DNA of 64,000 nt from Candidatus Mycoplasma haematobovis (GCF_001645765.1 NZ_LWUJ01000011.1:186001-250000), one strand, 5' to 3'. Shown: positions 10,516 through 31,544, counted from the stretch's first letter. Made by a program: numbers and translations. Notes: generated from the letters alone by a model not told the origin.

Positions 10516-11516
10516 TAGCCAAGAATCTTTTTAATCTCGTCTTTAATATTGTCAGAAAGAAGTGTTCCTACATGAGAAATTACATCACCAGCAAGAATTT
10601 GAGCTAATTTAGTTGTTGTTTCTAGAGAATATCCATGGAAGAAACCATATAGCAAACCAGCTACAAAGTAGTCTCCAGCACCACTAGTATCAGTAGGTTT
10701 TTCAACATCAGGAGCTCCAACAAATATCTTTTGTCCTTTTCAAAAAACTCAAGCTCCATACTTACCTAAAGTAACAATTAAACCAACGTATTTGCTGTCT
10801 GGACTATTGGTGCATAAAGTCTCCAAATAACTCAATAAATCCTCTACTTTATCAATACTAAATAATTTAAGAAATTCTTCATCATTACCAGCAATAATTT
10901 TTGCTTTATCTGAGAAATGTTTAATGTGTTCATAGTAAGAATTAACACAAAAAATATTGGAAAGACATAATATAACTCCTACACCTTTTTCTTCAGCTCT
11001 ATTTAAGCAATTGTAAGCGTTTTGAATAAGATTTGGACTACCAAATTGATAGCCTTCCAGTAATAAATAGTCATATTCATCTATTACTGAGTAATTTACT
11101 TTTGAACAATCTAAAGCATGAGAAGTACCAAAAATGGCAAGCATTGTTCTTTGGGCATCAGGAGTAACTAGGATGAAAATTTGAGTAGTTGTACCACCAA
11201 CTTTCATTAAACATCTATCTTCAACTCCGTAACTGATAAAGCTATCTCTAACTTGTCCGCCTCTTTCATCATCGCCGTATTGGCCCAACAAAGCCACTTT
11301 ACCTCCTAAAAAACCAATTCCTTTTGCTACATTAGCCGCAGAACCACCACAATTAGCGGCAGCTAATGTTAAACTATCAGTAATTCTCTTTACTTCGGCA
11401 GGATCTTTAACGGGAGCAGAACCTTTTTCGATATTATTGTCTATTAATAATTGGTCATCTACAAATGCAAAGGCATCAAAAACAGGATCTCCTAAACAAA
11501 GTACAGACTTTTTCAT
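10515..11516 (-). CDS. PfkB-family kinase, adenosine-kinase-like
   Basis: 333 aa. The N-terminal GGSAANVAKGIGFLGG block, ILVTPDAQRTM, the LEGYQF segment and LSNIFCV match the bacterial adenosine kinase-like branch of the ribokinase family. The C-terminal PTDTSGAGDYFVAGL contains the catalytic Asp and anion hole. It probably phosphorylates a nucleoside or sugar with ATP; substrate cannot be read from sequence. It is first in a minus-strand run with rpmE, prfA and prmC. Confidence 0.88.
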
Positions 11517-11539
11517 TACTTATTTGATTTTATTAAATT

Positions 11540-11545
11540 TAAAAT
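11540..11545 (+). promoter_or_regulatory. Possible -10 element (TAAAAT) for the coiled-coil gene
   Basis: The 53-base gap between the divergent kinase gene and the coiled-coil gene is AT-only before the ribosome binding site. TAAAAT at this place is 24 bases before the ATG. No clear -35 is seen. Confidence 0.3.
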
Positions 11546-11554
11546 AAAAAACAC

Positions 11555-11564
11555 AAAAGGAGAG
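11555..11564 (+). promoter_or_regulatory. Strong Shine-Dalgarno sequence
   Basis: AAAAGGAGAG ends five bases before the ATG at 11570. It is the only textbook ribosome binding site I found in the window and fixes the start of the coiled-coil gene. Confidence 0.75.
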
Positions 11565-11569
11565 TTTGC

Positions 11570-13405
11570 ATGTTTCAAGAAGATAGGTCAGAAAACGAGT
11601 TACTTTTAAAGGTCAGAAAAGATATAGCCAGAAAACTAAATATTAATTTAAAGGAACCCCAACAACAAGAAAGAATAAATGCTTTATTCAAACTCTACAA
11701 AAAATATTCAGACCAAATTAGTGTTTGTGGTTCTATTTATTATGAAATTATGGAGTGTTGTGAAAAGTTAATAGGAATATATTTAGAGAAGCAAAAAAAG
11801 ATAGATTTAATAATGGATGAGAAGATTGATACTCCTCTCAAGAAAATTAAATTAAGTAATGTAAATTTTCAGTTCAAGGAAATTATTAAAGATTTAGAGT
11901 CAAAGATATCTTTCAATAGACAATTACTTAATGCTTATGAGAGCAAATACATAAATAATGTAAATATTAGAGCTGATCATAGAATTAGGCTAAAGGAATT
12001 AGAGGATATTTGTTGGGATAATTGACTTAAAGCTTTAAGCGTTAATAGAGAATTAAGAAATACTATTATTGGTTTTGAAAATAGAAAAGCTTTATTAGCT
12101 CTTTCAAAAGCTTACATAGATTATTACATTTTTGTAGAGCTACATATGAAAGAGTGTTTTGAAGTAGTAAAGTCATTAAAGAAACAAGGTATAGTTGAAT
12201 ATTATGAGATATTAAGAAGATATGAGTTACCTGAAGATAAGAAAGTAGACTTTAAATTATTTCTTCAAAAAAAGATAGAGTCTAAATTAGCTGATGCTGT
12301 AGAGCTCAAAACATTATTTGGTTCTTATTTAAGTGCTAATTACAAAAATCTTGAGTCTGCTGTGTCAGATGTTAGATCTCAATTTAATAAAGATCAAAAA
12401 GAGATTATTTCAATTATTAATCACTACAAAAAATTCTTATTACAGAAGCAAGTAATATTCACTAATGAAGCAGAGAAACTAGTACTTTATTTAAAGAAAA
12501 GATATTCAGAAAAAATAGATTTACTTTGTTCCAGATTTCATATGCATAATTCTGAAGCTCAATTGGCTAATAAGTCTTTTGCTATTGAAGATTTGGAATT
12601 ATTAAAGAAAGTTTTTTCAGAAGAGTTTGATATTCAACTCAATGGTTTGAAAGTTGAATACACACAACAATTAGCCCCAATGCTAGATAACTTTTGACAT
12701 GTTGAAGAAATGATTAGTAAGAATTATGCATTGGATAGATCTTTATTGGAGGAGAAGTTAAGTGAAGTTAAGCAATTGAAAAATGTTAATTTAGATATTT
12801 TGATTAAGAAATTTAATGAAGAGAAACAACAAATTCAAGATGTGTTTGATAGGAAAATGGATTTAGTAGCTAATGTTAGCGCTCTTAATAATAAACAATT
12901 TCAAATCATTCTTGAACGCTTAAAGAAAGATTGTGAAATTGTTTGCGGTGAAATATTGAATTTAAATAATCGTTATTGGGTTAGGGCTAATGCAGAATTT
13001 AATTGTGAAGCAAGAAAGATATTAATAAGATTGAGGCATAAATATGCTCCTTGAGTAAAGTCATGAAAAAAAGCTAGTAATCCTTGAATGCATGAATATT
13101 TAATACTTAATATGAATCACGAAACACTTAAGGCAGTTGGAGAAGCGTTGGAGGGTTATTCGCCAGAATCAGAACTATACAAAAAAGCTTCTCAAGCTTT
13201 ATTGCAGTATAGTGAAATAAGTAGGAAAATATATAAGGATAGGGATGATATGGAAGTAAAACAATTATTATTACTTAACCAAATACCTTCTCCAGATTTA
13301 AATGAATTATTAGTTGAATCTAATAAGAAATTGGAAGAATTAAGAAGGCATTATGAAAGTTATTGAAATAATTACAATCACTTCTATAATTCATTAAATA
13401 AATAA
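11570..13405 (+). CDS. Large coiled-coil protein, unknown
   Basis: 611 aa. It is rich in Lys, Glu, Leu and Gln with long heptad-like stretches over most of its length, no signal peptide and no membrane segment. Six in-frame TGA codons are Trp, for example at 12023-12025 and 12695-12697. I do not recognise a family. A structural or scaffold role in the cytoplasm is only a guess. The frame ends at TAA 13403-13405, and the next gene starts at the next base in the same frame, so the two could once have been one gene. It has its own ribosome binding site. Confidence 0.75.
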
Positions 13406-13966
13406 GTGAAATCAGCGATTAAGACAAAGAAACCTATTAAGTTTGGTAAGACCATACTAATTAATAGGCTTATGTATAGCGAAGGTACTAAACATTCTAT
13501 TGCCGAAAACATAAAGAGACATAATCCAGAAATTACAGATGAGGCTTTAGAGCAAGAAGTTATGGCTCATATTAGGAGGGATAATCGTTACAATGCAGTG
13601 ATGGACGAAGTGGCTAGTGCTTATGAATTTACAGTAGATGAAGAAGAAGTTAGTGAGAGAATAGCAGTTATGAAAGAAGAATATCCAGAAGGAAATGATG
13701 AAGCTTTCAGAAATTCTGTTTTGATCTCTATATACAAAAAATTAATTTATCAAGACTTAGCTAATGATTGGGAATTGCAAATAAGTGATGATGAAGTGCG
13801 GATTACTCTTGAGAGTTATTACAAATCTACTGGTAATCCAATTAGAGAATATTTAACTAATAGAGAAAGATTTGAAGAAGTTAGGGAGACATTAATTGAA
13901 CAGGTGGTTACAGATCGTTTATTAAATGCTTTCAAAGTAGAATTTAATTTGGAAAGAGAAAATTAA
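13406..13966 (+). CDS. Trigger-factor/SurA-like chaperone C-domain protein
   Basis: 186 aa with a GTG start. Its helical pattern (VMDEVASAYEFTVDEEEV, then LANDWELQISDDEV, then LIEQVVTDRLLNAFK) resembles the arm-forming C-terminal domain of trigger factor and SurA N-domains. No PPIase or ribosome-binding GFRxGxxP signature is present. A complete trigger factor is encoded at 26680, so this is an extra chaperone-like protein. It follows the coiled-coil gene in the same frame with only a TAA between. The relationship is by pattern, not by strong identity. Confidence 0.55.
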   Translation: MKSAIKTKKPIKFGKTILINRLMYSEGTKHSIAENIKRHNPEITDEALEQEVMAHIRRDNRYNAVMDEVASAYEFTVDEEEVSERIAVMKEEYPEGNDEAFRNSVLISIYKKLIYQDLANDWELQISDDEVRITLESYYKSTGNPIREYLTNRERFEEVRETLIEQVVTDRLLNAFKVEFNLEREN

Positions 13967-13997
13967 TTGAATTTAGTTATGATTTTTTGTATATAAT
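13967..13997 (+). promoter_or_regulatory. Promoter of eno (TTGAAT / TATAAT)
   Basis: TTGAAT at 13967-13972 and TATAAT at 13992-13997, 19 bases apart, lie before the eno ATG at 14010. The expected transcript would have a leader of only a few bases, consistent with the lack of a Shine-Dalgarno sequence. Confidence 0.6.
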
Positions 13998-14009
13998 TTA
14001 TTTCTGATT

Positions 14010-15560
<1,551 letters not shown>

Positions 15561-15594
15561 GTGTACTTATTCTTTTTTCCATTAAATTCTTAAG

Positions 15595-16593
15595 ATGGAA
15601 AGCAAGAAGCTTGCTGTTTTAACGTCAGGTGGAGATTCGCCTTCTATGAATGCGGCTATTTTTGGTTTTACTGTTGCTGCTAATTTAGAGGGTTATAAAG
15701 TTTATGCTGTTATTGATGGCTACAAGGGTTTGATTAATTCAAATTTTCAAGAAATTAAGATTGCAGATTTTAGGGAGAAGATATATTTACCTGGTACAGC
15801 AATCGGATCTAGTAGATGTTTGGAATTTAGAGATGATCCTTCTACTAGAGAGAAATCAGTAGAAAATTTAAAGAGAGAGGGTTTTAAAGCTTTGTTTGTT
15901 ATTGGGGGAGATGGTTCTTACAAAGGTGCTAATTTAATACAAAAATTGGGTTTTCCAGTAGTGGTTGCTCCAGGCACTATTGATAATGATGTGGCTTCTA
16001 GTCATTACACTATTGGTTTCTTTTCTGCCTTACAAGAAATAGTAGATGCCGTTAAGAAAATAAGAGCTACTTCTGAATCTCATTCTCAGGTTACTTTTGT
16101 GGAAGCTATGGGAAGGGATTGTTTTGATTTAACTGTAGCCGCTGGTTTAGCTATGATGGCAGATTATGTAATTACTAATAAGAATCCTAAAGTAGCTTCG
16201 GAATTAATCGAGATTGTGCAAGATATGATTTCTAGAGGAAAGAAAGGTATAGTTATTTTAGTTACTGAAAGAGTTTATGGTGAGAAATTTGGTTATGGTT
16301 TGCCTTCATTACCAGAATTATGTGCGGAAATTGAGAAAGCAGTAGGAAGACAAGTTAGATCTAGTGTTTTGGGATATATTCAAAGAGGTGCTGAACCTAC
16401 ATCTTGAGATCTTTATGTGGCACAAAGATTTGGACAAAGAGCTTTTGAACATGTAAAAAGCGAGAATATGGGAGTGTCTATTGGCTTTAATGGATATGAT
16501 TTTTATTCAACTCCTATTTCTGATGCAGTGACACTAAGTAAAAATTCTTCTATAGATGTGGTAGAATTCGTTAATTCTATATATAAGTTATAG
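15595..16593 (+). CDS. pfkA: 6-phosphofructokinase
   Basis: 332 aa, ATP-dependent PFK of the bacterial A family. Visible are GGDSPSMNAA (ATP site), GGDGSYKGA, the catalytic PGTIDNDV, and VEAMGRDCFDL for fructose-6-phosphate binding. The TGA at 16405-16407 is Trp; the family C-terminus follows. It starts 34 bases after eno and ends three bases before pyk, so the three glycolytic genes are probably co-transcribed. Confidence 0.94.
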
Positions 16594-16596
16594 AAT

Positions 16597-18198
16597 ATGA
16601 AATACCTGTTTAAGAATACTAAGATAGTTTCTACTTTTGGTCCAGCCATTACTAAAGGTTTTAATACAGAGGCTGATAGAACAAATCCTGCTTTAGCTGA
16701 TTCTTTATCCGAAGTATTAGCAACTATTAATGAACTTATTTATTCTGGTATTAACTGTGTAAGATTTAATTTTTCTCACGGTTCTACAGAAGAACAGTTG
16801 ATTCGATCCAAACTTATTGGAATGGCACAAGAGAAAATTATTGCGGCCCAAACGGGCAATAAATATAGATTTGTAAGGCCTATAGTATTTATGGCCGATA
16901 CTAAGGGTCCTGAAATTAGAGTTTACAAAATGGAAGCTTCTGAAGGTGTGGTTTATGAAATTGGAGATGAAATAAATATTTATTGTATTGAAAAGGTTGT
17001 AGGGAATAAAGATGGTTTTTCTGTACTTGACTCTACTGGTAGATACAATATGGCAAATGACTGTGTAGTAGGGAATACTATTTTAGTAGAGGATGGTAAG
17101 CTTAGTTTAGAGATATTGGAGGTTAATAAAGATAAAGGGTTAGTAAAGGTTAGAGTGAAGAATAGGCATATTCTTAAAGCTAATAAGAGAATTAATCTGC
17201 CTGGTGCTGATTATTCTATGGATTTTTTAAGCGAAAAAGATATTTCTGATATCAAATTTGCTGTTGATAATGGTTTTGAGTACATTGCTCTTTCATTTGT
17301 AAATTCAAAGGAGAATATTCAGGATGTTAAAAAATTAATTCTTTCCTATTCAAAAGAAAAAGCTGTTACTTCAAATTTAAGAGTTATTTCAAAAATTGAA
17401 ACTCTTAAATCTTGTGAAAATATTGATGAAATAATTGATGAGTCTGACGCAATTATGATTGCTAGAGGTGATTTAGGGCTTGAAATTCCTTATTATCAAG
17501 TGCCTTATTGAACTAAAGAAATTATTAAGCGTTGTAGATTGAAAAATAAACCTGTAATTGTTGCTACTCAAATGCTTGACTCTCTTGAAAAGAATGTGGT
17601 GCCTACAAGAGCAGAAGTTAGTGATGTTTATAGAGCCGCCGAATTGGGCTCTGACTGCACCATGCTTTCTGGTGAAACTGCTCAAGGGTTATTTCCTGTA
17701 ATAGCTGTTAAAACTATGTGTGAAATTGTTTATGAGTCTGAAGGACGTTTCGATAATGAAAGGGCTTTAGCTCAATTTAAAGAAAATAGTTTGCTTAAAT
17801 TTTCTCCTAATACTAAGAAGTTATGTGAAGATTTAATGAAAATGCTGGCTACTAATGATGATATTGGAGCTGTATTGACTATGTCAGGGACTGTTACAGA
17901 AGAATTTATGGAAGCTGTTGCAGCTATGCGTCTTGAAATTCCTTTATTTAATTTCATAAAAACTGAGAAATTAGAATCTGCTTGTGCAATAGCTAGTTTT
18001 TCTTGCCCTATCTATAGAGCAACTAGACTTGAATTAGCTACTGCTTTACATAGATCTATTAATCCTGTATTTACTGAAGGACTTTTTTCTTCTGCTGATT
18101 TACCTGCTATATTTAAAGAATTTCATTCTTTCTTTGTTAAGGGAAGCTTTTTTAATAAAAAAGTTGTTTACTTAGATGGTGGCACCTGAAGGGTTTAG
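16597..18198 (+). CDS. pyk: Pyruvate kinase
   Basis: 533 aa, a little long. It makes ATP from phosphoenolpyruvate, the last step of glycolysis. [27 protein letters not shown], the catalytic SKIETL and IMIARGDLG, and [19 protein letters not shown] are all present. TGA at 17509-17511 and at 18187-18189 are Trp. rpoB starts two bases after the stop. Confidence 0.95.
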
Positions 18199-18200
18199 GA

Positions 18201-26257
<8,057 letters not shown>

Positions 26258-26680
26258 ATGAGAGTTTTGGCTTTAGATATAGGTAGTAAAAAAACTGGCA
26301 TAGCACTTTCTTCTCTAAATCAAGAAATAATCTTTCCTTTAAATAAATTAGTTCTTAAAGAATTTAAAGGTAACTTATTCTTTGAAATGCTTAAGAAGCA
26401 ATTAAATAGAGTTTGAGAAGAAATAGATACAGTAGTAATTGGGAAAGTTAATCAAGATAATGCCATTGCCGACTTAATTGACCAAGTTACAAGACTTCTT
26501 AAAGCTTGGACTAATTGAGAAGTTATTCTAATTTCTGAGACTAATAGTACTGTAGATAGTAGAGCTTTATTAAATAGAGCTGGCTATAGAGGTAAAAAAA
26601 AAGCAAATAAAGTAGACTCTTATGCAGCTTTATTATTCTTATTTGATTTTTTCAAAACAGAAGTATTAGTTAATTTTTAA
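26258..26680 (+). CDS. ruvX: Putative Holliday junction resolvase RuvX/YqgF
   Basis: 140 aa, RNase H-like fold. LALDIGSKKTGIAL at the N-terminus holds the first catalytic Asp, and the C-terminal VDSYAALLFLFDFF holds the last Asp of the family. YqgF proteins act in 16S rRNA 5'-end processing and perhaps in Holliday junction cleavage. The ATG follows the rpoC stop without a gap, and the stop overlaps the tig ATG. Confidence 0.88.
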
Positions 26681-27852
26681 TGAAGATACTAGATAGCGGT
26701 ATTGAAGAAAAGTATATTAATTTAACTATAGAGGCAGATCCTAATTGTTTTAGGAATATTTATCTTAAGCACTTTAATGCCCTTTCCAAAAAACTAAATA
26801 TTCCTGGCTTTAGGAAAGGGCATGCACCTTTGCCAATGGTGCTTAACTATATTAAATCTAGAGGTTATGCAGAATCTGAACATAAACATGTGGCCCATAA
26901 AGTAATAGATCACGAAGTGGAGCATTTAAGTGGTGAGTGGGAAGAAAAAATATTTGGAAAGCAAATTGATTGTGAAGTTAAAGAGTTAGATGTAAATAAG
27001 AATTTATTAGTATTTTCTGCAAAATTTGAAAAAGTACCAGAAGTAATTTTAGATAATTATGACCAAATAGGCACTTGAATTGAGCCTAAATCACTTGATA
27101 ATCTTTTTTGAACTTCTCCTAAAGAATTACCAGTAGAGAAAGATGATGTGGCAGTGGTTAGTGTATTAGCGAAAGATAGAGAAGGTAAAGTAGTAGATGA
27201 ATATAGTTATGACTATTTAGAAATTGATTTAACTACTACTAAACTTCCTAATCCTATTGTGGAGGCTATTTTGACATTAGAGAAAGAGCCAAAAATAATT
27301 AAATGAAATGAGTTAGATTTAGAGTTACGTTTATTAGCTTGTGTAAGTAAGAGAGAGATTACTCCTGAATTACTTAAAGAATTAGCATTTCCTGAAACAA
27401 ATAATATAGACCAATTCAAGAATCTTATTAAATCTCAATGAGAACTGCATAATATTGCTGGAGAACATAGGAGAGTACTTAAGTGAATTCTTTCGCCTAA
27501 AAATATTTTGGAGCCTATGCCAGTAGAGACTTTAAGAGTTGAAAGTTATAAAGTTTTACAGTTAGCCCATAAAAAAGGAAATACGAGACTTAAGTTTGAA
27601 GATGTATTATTTGAACATGTAAAAAATCTTAAGATCTCTTTCGTACTTAATGCATTAGCTAAGAAAGAGAACATGGTGCTTGATGAAGAAGATCAGTCTA
27701 TTTATTTTAGAGAGCTTGAAGAGAGGCCTAGTTTATATGGACATAAATCGCCCGAAGAAGTCTTTGCATTACCTAAAGAGGAGTTGGACGCACATGTATT
27801 GCAATTTAAAGCCTTTAGGTTCCTTCAGACTAAATTATTTTTTAGCAGTTAA
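26680..27852 (+). CDS. tig: Trigger factor
   Basis: 390 aa, shorter than the usual 430-480. It binds nascent chains at the ribosome exit; the ribosome-docking motif IPGFRKGHAPLPMV is at about residues 44-57. A middle PPIase-like domain and a helical C-terminal arm follow (about residues 260-390). Several TGA codons are Trp. The middle domain looks diverged. It sits between ruvX and lon, a folding and proteolysis neighbourhood. Confidence 0.85.
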
Positions 27853-27878
27853 ATGTTTGCTTTGCTAAAATTAGCACT

Positions 27879-30254
27879 ATGGAAAATAAATTCCCTTTAT
27901 TAATTTCAAGGGATGATGTTATTTTTCCTAACACTTCTAGTGATTTAGAAGTAGGTAGGGAGTTCTCTATAAGTGCAGTTAAGTGTGCTGTTAATTATTT
28001 TGGAGGTCATTTAGTAGTAGTTACTCAAAAAGATAAACATTTAGATAATCCTAAGACTTCTGATTTCTTTGATATAGGTTGTTTAGTAAAGGCTCAAATA
28101 GTTAATGAAGATGATGAAGGCTCTTTAACTGTTTCATTAACTGGTATTAATAGAGTTAATATTATTTCTGCAAAATTTGTTCATTGGAAAGAAGATGTTG
28201 ATTTAGGAAAAGCATGATATGTAAATGTTGAAATTCTTAAAGATGAAGAGAAGAAACCAATTTCGCTTAAAGTACTTAAAGAGTTCAAAGAATTTGTAGC
28301 CTCTAAACCCTCTATTTTTGATTGCGAAAGTAATAGTTACAAATCTCTTACTGAAGCAGTAGAGAAATCTAGTAAAGAGGATTTACCTATACTAACAGAT
28401 AAGTTGGCTAATTTATGACCTAAAGAGGGCGAAAGTCATATACAACTTAAACAAAAAGTACTAGGCGAATTAAGTCCTTCCAAAAGAGCTAAATTAATAA
28501 CTACTGCTGATATTCTTACTGAATCTATGAAGAATGAGATTGACAATAAGATTAATAAAAAAGTTTCAAGAAATATCTCTAAGCAGCAGAAAGAGTTTTA
28601 TTTAAGAGAAAGACTTAAAGCTATTAGAGAAGAGTTAGGAGAGTCTTCTTCTAAAGAAGCAGTTATTAATAAGATTAGAGCTAGGTTAAAGAGTAATTCA
28701 TTTCCTAAAGAAGTCAAATTGCGTATTGAGGATGAAATAAGAAGACTTGAATACACTTCTTCTTATTCTAACGAAGCCATAATAACAAGGAATTATTTAG
28801 ATTGGATGCTAGATATTCCTTGACTTAAATCATCTAAAGATGAAACTGATTTAAAAAAAGTTAAAGAAGTATTAGATAAAGAGCATTATGGATTAGAGAA
28901 AGTTAAGGATAGAATTCTTGAGTTTATTGCAGTACAACGAAAACTTAAAGATCCTAAAGGCACTATTATGTGTTTTGTGGGGCCTCCAGGCGTAGGTAAG
29001 ACTTCTTTAGTTAAATCTATAGCTAAAGCTCTTAATAAAGAATTTACCAAAGTATCTTTGGGGGGCATACATGATGAGTCTGAAATTAGAGGTCATAGAC
29101 GTACTTATGTAGCTGCTATGCCTGGACGTATTGTTAGAGCTCTAAAGCAAGCAAAAGTAAATAACCCAGTCTGCTTATTGGATGAGATTGATAAAGTAAG
29201 TTCTAGTTACAATGGCGATCCTAGTCACGCTTTATTGGAAGTATTAGATCCTAAGCAGAATGATAAATTTAGTGATCATTACATTGAAGAAGATGTAGAT
29301 TTATCTAAAGTGATGTTTATTGCTACTGCTAACTATGAAGATGATATTTCTGAACCATTACATAACAGAATGGAAATGATTTATTTAAATTCCTATACTG
29401 AGAAAGAGAAATTACATATTGCTAAAGAACATTTAATAGCAGAAGTGCTTAAAGAGAGTGGGTTAGAGTCAAATGAATTAACTTTTAATGATGAAGCTTT
29501 AACTTTAATAATTCAAAAATATACTAAAGAAGCAGGTGTAAGGCAGCTTAAGAATACTTTAGCTAAAATAGCAAGGAAGTTTGTTAAAGCCCAAATAATG
29601 GGAGAAATTAAAGAAGAGAAAATAGGTTTAGAGGAAGTAGAGAAGTATTTAAGTTGTCCTATTTATGACTTTACTGTTAAAGATGATATTGCTATACCAG
29701 GTGTAGTAAATGGAATGGCTTACACTAGTTATGGTGGTGATTTGTTGCCGATTGAAGTTAATTACATGTCTGGTAAAGGTAATTTATCTTTAACTGGTAA
29801 TCTTAAAGATACTATGAAAGAGTCTGCTAGCGTAGCTTTAGCTTATGTAAGAGCTAATGAGAAAGAGTTTGGTATCAAGAAAATAGATTGAAATAATATT
29901 GATGTTAATTTACATGTGCCTTCTGGCGGTATTCCTAAAGATGGTCCATCTGCTGGTGTAACTATTACTACTGCTTTAATTTCAGCCTTTACTAATACTC
30001 CTGTACCTTCAACTATTGCTATGACTGGGGAGATAACTTTAAGAGGTAAAGTATTACCTATTGGAGGCCTTAAAGAGAAAGTAATTTCAGCAGTAAGAGG
30101 GGGAGTGCAAACGATTTTTTATCCCCATGAAAATAGTAAAAATTTAAAGGATATTCCTGAAGATATTAAGTCTGCAATAACTATGATAGCTGTTAAGGAG
30201 TACAAAGAAATGTACGAGTATATATTTACAAAAATGTCGAAACAGCAAAATTAA
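27879..30254 (+). CDS. lon: ATP-dependent protease Lon
   Basis: 791 aa, complete. An N-terminal LON substrate domain, the Walker A GPPGVGKTSLV and Walker B VCLLDEIDK, and the protease core with Ser in PSGGIPKDGPSAGV and Lys in GGLKEKVIS are seen. In mollicutes without ClpXP, Lon is the probable protease for tmRNA-tagged proteins. The 3' end abuts the 3' end of the convergent rnpB. Confidence 0.96.
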
Positions 30255-30575
30255 TAAGCCTTATTCTGTTACTGTTTAAACAGCACGCTGATAATTAATC
30301 TAATACACTTGCTTGTATTTTCGCTCTCCATTCATTTTTTTCAAGCGAATTCCCTTACCATAATTTAGGTTTCTTCCTGACGGAGTTTACCGCGTTTCAC
30401 TCATAACTTAATATGCTCGTCTCTGTGGCACTGGTCATCACCCAAAAGGTGTCGGGTTTTATTTTTTATATACCCGCGTCATCATTATGGTCATCTCAGA
30501 CCATGGAAGTAAGGACTTTCCCCTAATTCAATTAAAATTGAACTAGCAATCAGCAACTATTTTGCTATTCCGACA
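30255..30575 (-). ncRNA. rnpB: RNase P RNA (bacterial, minus strand)
   Basis: On the minus strand the interval holds the conserved RNase P RNA segments in order: a GGGGAAAGTCC block near 30520, GACCAGTGCCACAGAGACGA in the middle, GAAACGCGGTAAACTCC after it, and the 3' block ACAGAATAAGGCTTAT at 30260-30275. It processes tRNA 5' ends. The 5' end is set by pairing between the two termini and is approximate to a few bases. The transcript would run towards lon. Confidence 0.92.
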
Positions 30576-30576
30576 C

Positions 30577-30582
30577 TATAAT
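30577..30582 (+). promoter_or_regulatory. Possible -10 element (TATAAT) for rplJL
   Basis: TATAAT lies 12 bases before the rplJ ATG, at the 5' boundary of rnpB on the other strand. Divergent rplJ and rnpB promoters would overlap here. A fitting -35 is not evident. Confidence 0.4.
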
Positions 30583-30593
30583 ATTAACTACAA

Positions 30594-31079
30594 ATGAAAA
30601 CAAAATCAGAAGAAAAAATTAGAGAAAAAAGGGTAATAGTTGATTCTTTATCTCAAGAAATAAAGGAATATGGAGCATTCCTTATTTTTGAATATTTAGG
30701 TTTAACTGCTGAAGAAATCTCTGCAATGCGTAGAGATTTCAGAAAAACTGGAGCTAAATTAGTAGTACATAAAAACAATATTCTTAATCGTTCTTTAGAG
30801 GCAGCTAATTTTGAATACAACAAAAAAATTACAGGCCCTAATGCTATTTTGCTTTCTAAAAACGATATCTCTTCCTTACAAAATGTAGTTAAGTTAGCAA
30901 AAGATAAAGAGTTTATTAAGCTTAAATTAGCATATTTTGATAATGTATTAATAGCAGATGAGAATTTATCTACTTTAGCTTCTTTGAGCTCTAAAGAAGA
31001 TTTATTAGTTAAACTAGCTCAAACAATTATGAGTCCATTGTACAAATTGGCATTTATGATTAAAAATATTTCTGTATAA
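30594..31079 (+). CDS. rplJ: 50S ribosomal protein L10
   Basis: 161 aa. The N-terminal domain that binds 23S rRNA (EYGAFLIFEYLGLTAEEISAMR, then GAKLVVHKNNILNRSL) and the C-terminal helix that carries L7/L12 dimers are recognisable. rplL follows after 11 bases. The usual rplK and rplA and the L10 leader are not present. Confidence 0.93.
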   Translation: MKTKSEEKIREKRVIVDSLSQEIKEYGAFLIFEYLGLTAEEISAMRRDFRKTGAKLVVHKNNILNRSLEAANFEYNKKITGPNAILLSKNDISSLQNVVKLAKDKEFIKLKLAYFDNVLIADENLSTLASLSSKEDLLVKLAQTIMSPLYKLAFMIKNISV

Positions 31080-31090
31080 TTTAAAGAGGT

Positions 31091-31465
31091 ATGTCAAAAT
31101 TAACTATTCAAGAAATAATTGATTCTTTAAAGCAATATTCAATTCTTGAACTTAATGATTTAGTCAAAGGAATTGAACAAGAATTTAATATTTCTGCTAA
31201 CTTTTCTGTAGCATCCGCGGGAGCAGGCGGTGAGGAAGCAAAAGAAGAAGCACAATCGGAATTTAATTTACATCTAACTAATGCTGGAGCTAACAAAATT
31301 GGAGTTATTAAGATAATTAGAGAATTAACTGGATTAGGTTTGATGGAGGCTAAGAAAATTGTGGATACTGCACCTGCTTTAATTAAAGAAGCTGTACCAG
31401 CTGTTGAAGCAGAAGAGCTTAAAAAGAAATTTGTAGAAGCTGGAGCAACTGTCGAACTTAAATAA
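31091..31465 (+). CDS. rplL: 50S ribosomal protein L7/L12
   Basis: 124 aa. N-terminal dimerisation helices are followed by an acidic hinge, then the C-terminal domain (NKIGVIKIIRELTGLGLMEAKKIVDTAP), which recruits translation factors. The final segment KKKFVEAGATVELK is diagnostic. AAAGAGG lies one base before the ATG, too close for an efficient Shine-Dalgarno. Confidence 0.96.
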   Translation: MSKLTIQEIIDSLKQYSILELNDLVKGIEQEFNISANFSVASAGAGGEEAKEEAQSEFNLHLTNAGANKIGVIKIIRELTGLGLMEAKKIVDTAPALIKEAVPAVEAEELKKKFVEAGATVELK

Positions 31466-31467
31466 AG

Positions 31468-31541
31468 TGGTGCCGAATCGGAGAATCGAACTCCGAGCTA
31501 GACATTACCATTGTCTTGTTTTGCCATTAAACTAATTCGGC
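31468..31541 (-). tRNA. tRNA-Thr (anticodon GGT), with encoded CCA
   Basis: The minus strand folds into a full cloverleaf: acceptor GCCGAAT/ATTCGGC, D stem GTTT/AAAC, anticodon stem AGACA/TGTCT with loop ATGGTAA, and T stem CGGAG/CTCCG with loop TTCGATT. Position 34-36 is GGT, so it reads ACC and ACT codons. CCA is encoded. It is the only tRNA I found in the window. Confidence 0.93.
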
Positions 31542-31544
31542 ATA

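Noticed and set aside
31083-31089. AAAGAGG as Shine-Dalgarno of rplL
   Set aside because: Only one base from the ATG, too close to function.
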